From: Chitinophaga tropicalis
GTDB taxonomy: Bacteria; Bacteroidota; Bacteroidia; Chitinophagales; Chitinophagaceae
Assembly: GCF_009758205.1 (NCBI RefSeq)
Contig: NZ_WRXN01000009.1
Coordinates: 246,886-310,885, forward strand
Direction: 5' to 3'
Length of the DNA stretch: 64,000 nucleotides
Both the position numbers and the translations under genes were made by a program. Positions 62,201 through 64,000 of the stretch are shown here, in pieces; the stretch's first letter is position 1; the number at the start of each line of letters is the position of its first letter. The notes below the pieces were generated by a model. That model searched no databases. It was not told the DNA's origin and saw nothing but the letters and a program-made list of their open reading frames with translations.

Positions 62201-62339
62201 ACTCTATGTCTTTGAGATCTGATAAAGGAATACCATTTGCAATAGCATCCTTAATCCTTCTTTTGTCCCGGATTATCCTGACAATAGGATTTACTTTTTT
62301 AGAGCTTGCAGGTTTGCTATTTGCCTTTTTGTCTTTCAT
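62184..62339 (-). CDS. Small basic protein, 51 residues
   Basis: Reading the minus strand from the ATG at 62339 gives 51 residues: a Lys-rich start (MKDKKANSKPASSKKV), then VNPIVRIIRDKRRIKDAI and PLSDLKDIEFVHPI before TAG. Its 3' end overlaps the next frame by 17 nt. This pattern (short basic protein before the frameshifted gene) looks like a two-gene unit. No domain was recognised; weak support as there is no promoter. Confidence 0.45.
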   Translation of the reverse strand: MKDKKANSKPASSKKVNPIVRIIRDKRRIKDAIANGIPLSDLKDIEFVHPI

Positions 62340-62500
62340 ATGGAATTGAAATTAAGGGTTTCTTTTCAAATTTTACTTAATGAACAAAATGGCAGTATTT
62401 TTTTAGGTTATTTTATTATTGATAATTAATAACATATGACAATATGCTTCCTTAGAGGAAGCATCAATTAAAGAAATCCTACTGAGAACAGTAGCTCTCT

Positions 62501-63532
62501 TTATCTCTCCAAGGTCCTGAATGTCTTCCTGTTCAGGAAATAATAACGCCAGATCATAATTCCATGGAAAACCCCTGTCAGTTCCAGTAGTCTTTTCTCC
62601 GGCAGCCTTTGTCTGGAGGGATCGTATGTTCTGCGCCAGCGGTAATAATGGCGATAGGCCAGGTAAATGGCTTTCATATCTGCCGGTTTTCCGGCGGCGA
62701 GGCTTTTTACGGCGGCGAGCACATCGAGGAAAAAACGCTGGGATAATACTATCCAGCGGTCTGCCGGATGCAGGTTCTTCCACAGCATCATCAGGTTATT
62801 ACGGAAGTTGAGATATACCTTGCGGGGATTGCCCTGGGGTAAGCTTCCTCCTCCTACGTGGTAGACTACGGATTCAGGGCAGTAGCAAATGCGGTAGCCG
62901 GCACGTTTGAGTCGCCAGCAGAGGTCTACTTCCTCCATATGGGCGAAGAAATCAGCGTCAAAGCCCCCTACTTCATGGAAGCAGGAAGAGCGAATGAAAA
63001 GTGCGGCTCCCGTAGCCCAGAAAATATCCTGGGCATCGTCGTACTGACCGTTATCTTCCTCCGTCCGGTATAATATCCTGCCACGGCAGAAGGTATATCC
63101 GAGAATATCCATCCAGCCTCCGGCAGCGCCGGCGTATTCAAACTGTTTTTTGTCGTAATAAGCTCTTAATTTGGGCTGGCAGGCAGCTATGTGATGATCG
63201 CGCATCATCTGGGCGATTACAGGTTCGATCCAGCCTGGTTCTACCTCCACATCCTGGTTCAGTAAAACATATATATCAGCTTTTACCTGCTTTAAAGCAG
63301 TGTTATAACCACCTGCAAAGCCATCGTTCGTAGCATTGAGGATAATATTTACTTCCGGGAAATACGAGCGCACATACTCTACACTATCGTCTGTAGAAGC
63401 ATTATCAGCTACATACAGCTGCAGGTTCTTATATGTAGATCTGCAGACAGAAGGCAGGAATTTTTCCAGAAAACTACGTCCATTCCAATTCAGAATAACA
63501 ACCGCCACCGATGGTAATACAGACAAAAGCAT
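62501..63532 (-). CDS. Glycosyltransferase family 2
   Basis: This is a 343-residue GT-A enzyme. VAVVILNWNGRSFLEKFLP is the N-terminal nucleotide-binding start, LYVADNASTDDSVEYV and NDGFAGGYNTALKQ follow, and YVLLNQDVEVEPGWI holds the DxD-like motif. FFAHMEEVDLCWRLKRAGY is the conserved catalytic ED motif typical of rhamnosyl-type GT2 (WbbL family). A single hydrophobic helix is not obvious, so it is membrane-peripheral. Donor and acceptor unknown. It lies apart from both polymer loci, on the minus strand. Confidence 0.88.
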   Translation of the reverse strand: MLLSVLPSVAVVILNWNGRSFLEKFLPSVCRSTYKNLQLYVADNASTDDSVEYVRSYFPEVNIILNATNDGFAGGYNTALKQVKADIYVLLNQDVEVEPGWIEPVIAQMMRDHHIAACQPKLRAYYDKKQFEYAGAAGGWMDILGYTFCRGRILYRTEEDNGQYDDAQDIFWATGAALFIRSSCFHEVGGFDADFFAHMEEVDLCWRLKRAGYRICYCPESVVYHVGGGSLPQGNPRKVYLNFRNNLMMLWKNLHPADRWIVLSQRFFLDVLAAVKSLAAGKPADMKAIYLAYRHYYRWRRTYDPSRQRLPEKRLLELTGVFHGIMIWRYYFLNRKTFRTLER

Positions 63533-63633
63533 TCTCTTTTTGCGTGAATAATATCCTGGCTGTACCTCGTGTTAAGAGATATGGCCAAAATTTTTGCCTT
63601 ACAAATATGCAACAAATTATAATAGCTTATGAT

Positions 63634-63674
63634 CTCAAAAATCGCTTTCGCCTTCGGCGAAAGCGATTTTTGAG
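63634..63674. repeat. Perfect long hairpin with CTTCG loop
   Basis: CTCAAAAATCGCTTTCGC (63634-63651) pairs fully with 63657-63674 around CTTCG. It starts the repeat tract and shares CTCAAA...TTTGAG ends, plus a following GGGGG, with the hairpin at 44223-44263. It may be a terminator for a minus-strand gene beyond the window. Confidence 0.7.
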
Positions 63675-63700
63675 AGGGGGGTCTTTGCGCTGCGCGCAGC

Positions 63701-64000
63701 TTTGAGGGGGATTTTATGCAATGTGTAATTTCGGGAAGGGGACTTTATGCTGCGCGTAGTTTTGAGAGGGGAGCTTGCGCTGCGCGGCTTTGAGGGGGAT
63801 TTTTATGCAATGTTAATTTCGGGAAGAGGGCTTTATGCTGCGCGTAGTTTTGAGAGGGGAGCTTGCGCTGCGTGCAGCTTTGAGGGGGATTTTATGCAAT
63901 GTGTAATTTCGGGAAGGGGACTTTATGCTGCGCGTAGTTTTGAGAGGGGAGCTTGCGCTGCGCGGCTTTGAGGGGGATTTTTATGCAATGTTAATTTCGG
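63701..64000. repeat. Tandem repeat, about 88-90 nt, in an A-B-A-B order
   Basis: Units begin TTTGAGGGGGAT at 63701, 63789, 63879 and 63967 (lengths 88, 90, 88 and a partial fourth). Units 1 and 3 are identical; units 2 and the partial 4 match each other over the visible part. They differ at a few bases and by TTTT/TTTTT and TGTGTAAT/TGTTAAT. Each unit contains two G-rich starts (TTTGAGGGGG and TTTGAGAGGGG). The array runs past the window end. Confidence 0.9.

Larger units (their letters stand above)
63533..64000. other. Intergenic region with hairpin and tandem repeats
   Basis: No gene is present. A perfect 18-bp hairpin at 63634-63674 is followed by a G-rich stretch, then an 88-90-nt tandem repeat from 63701 to the window end. 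A 74-codon frame here (63747-63971) is not credible, as repeat units are not multiples of three. Confidence 0.7.

Noticed and set aside
63747..63971. 74-codon open frame in the tandem-repeat tract
   Set aside because: Repeat units are 88 and 90 nt, not multiples of three, so the frame is not kept from unit to unit and the frame is a by-product of G-rich repeats.
63701..64000. Possible CRISPR array
   Set aside because: The repeated units are long and adjoin without unique spacers; there are no cas genes.

Overview
The window looks like a chromosomal segment of a Bacteroidota bacterium of the family Chitinophagaceae, most likely a Chitinophaga species. The evidence is Bacteroidota-type promoters (TTTG, about 19 nt, then TAnnTTTG), FecI/FecR, TonB-dependent receptor and DUF4838 gene types, the absence of clear Shine-Dalgarno sites, and a lanthipeptide cluster of the pinensin type, which was described from Chitinophaga pinensis. 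These assignments come from reading the sequence, not from a database search.

Layout: 1-1395 is the 3' part of a transglutaminase-like gene. 1472-14269 is a class I lanthipeptide locus. On the minus strand it has two DUF3526 ABC permeases and a TonB-dependent receptor. On the plus strand it has a C39-peptidase exporter, a split LanB dehydratase and a LanC cyclase with a PqqD-like tail. A 61-residue precursor gene sits convergently behind them. The exporter operon and the precursor share a 16-nt promoter/operator element. 14397-17658 holds rtcB and two Rossmann methyltransferase-like genes. 17996-31983 is a long Wzx/Wzy-type exopolysaccharide operon: acyltransferase, Wza, Wzc, Wzx, methyltransferases, Wzy-like polymerase, glycosyltransferases and a WcaJ-like initiator. 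31967-39513 carries lipoproteins, a GH2 enzyme, a HEAT-repeat protein and a Tat-exported oxidoreductase, all on the minus strand. 39665-42678 holds an AraC regulator and a FecI/FecR pair without a receptor.

42807-49194 is a minus-strand signalling block: a small acidic protein, a receiver-kinase, CheB, CheR and a large CHASE3-GAF hybrid kinase. Divergent from it, 49645-59326 is a compact operon: CheY-like receiver, membrane-anchored HEAT protein, two paralogous BcsA-like glycosyltransferases, a TPR/YaiO-type outer-membrane protein and a DUF4838 lipoprotein. This reads as a synthase-dependent polysaccharide assembly system and is the best candidate here for a little-described machine. 59423-60961 is a GH51 arabinofuranosidase. 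It is followed by tRNA-Gly(GCC), small genes including a frameshifted one, a GT2 glycosyltransferase, and a tandem-repeat tract that runs off the window end.

Working model: the lanthipeptide precursor is dehydrated by the split LanB and cyclised by LanC. LanT then cleaves it at Gly-Gly and exports it, while the TonB receptor and permeases handle import or self-protection. The two sugar loci build different surface polymers. The divergent kinase/CheB/CheR block may signal to the receiver-led synthase operon.
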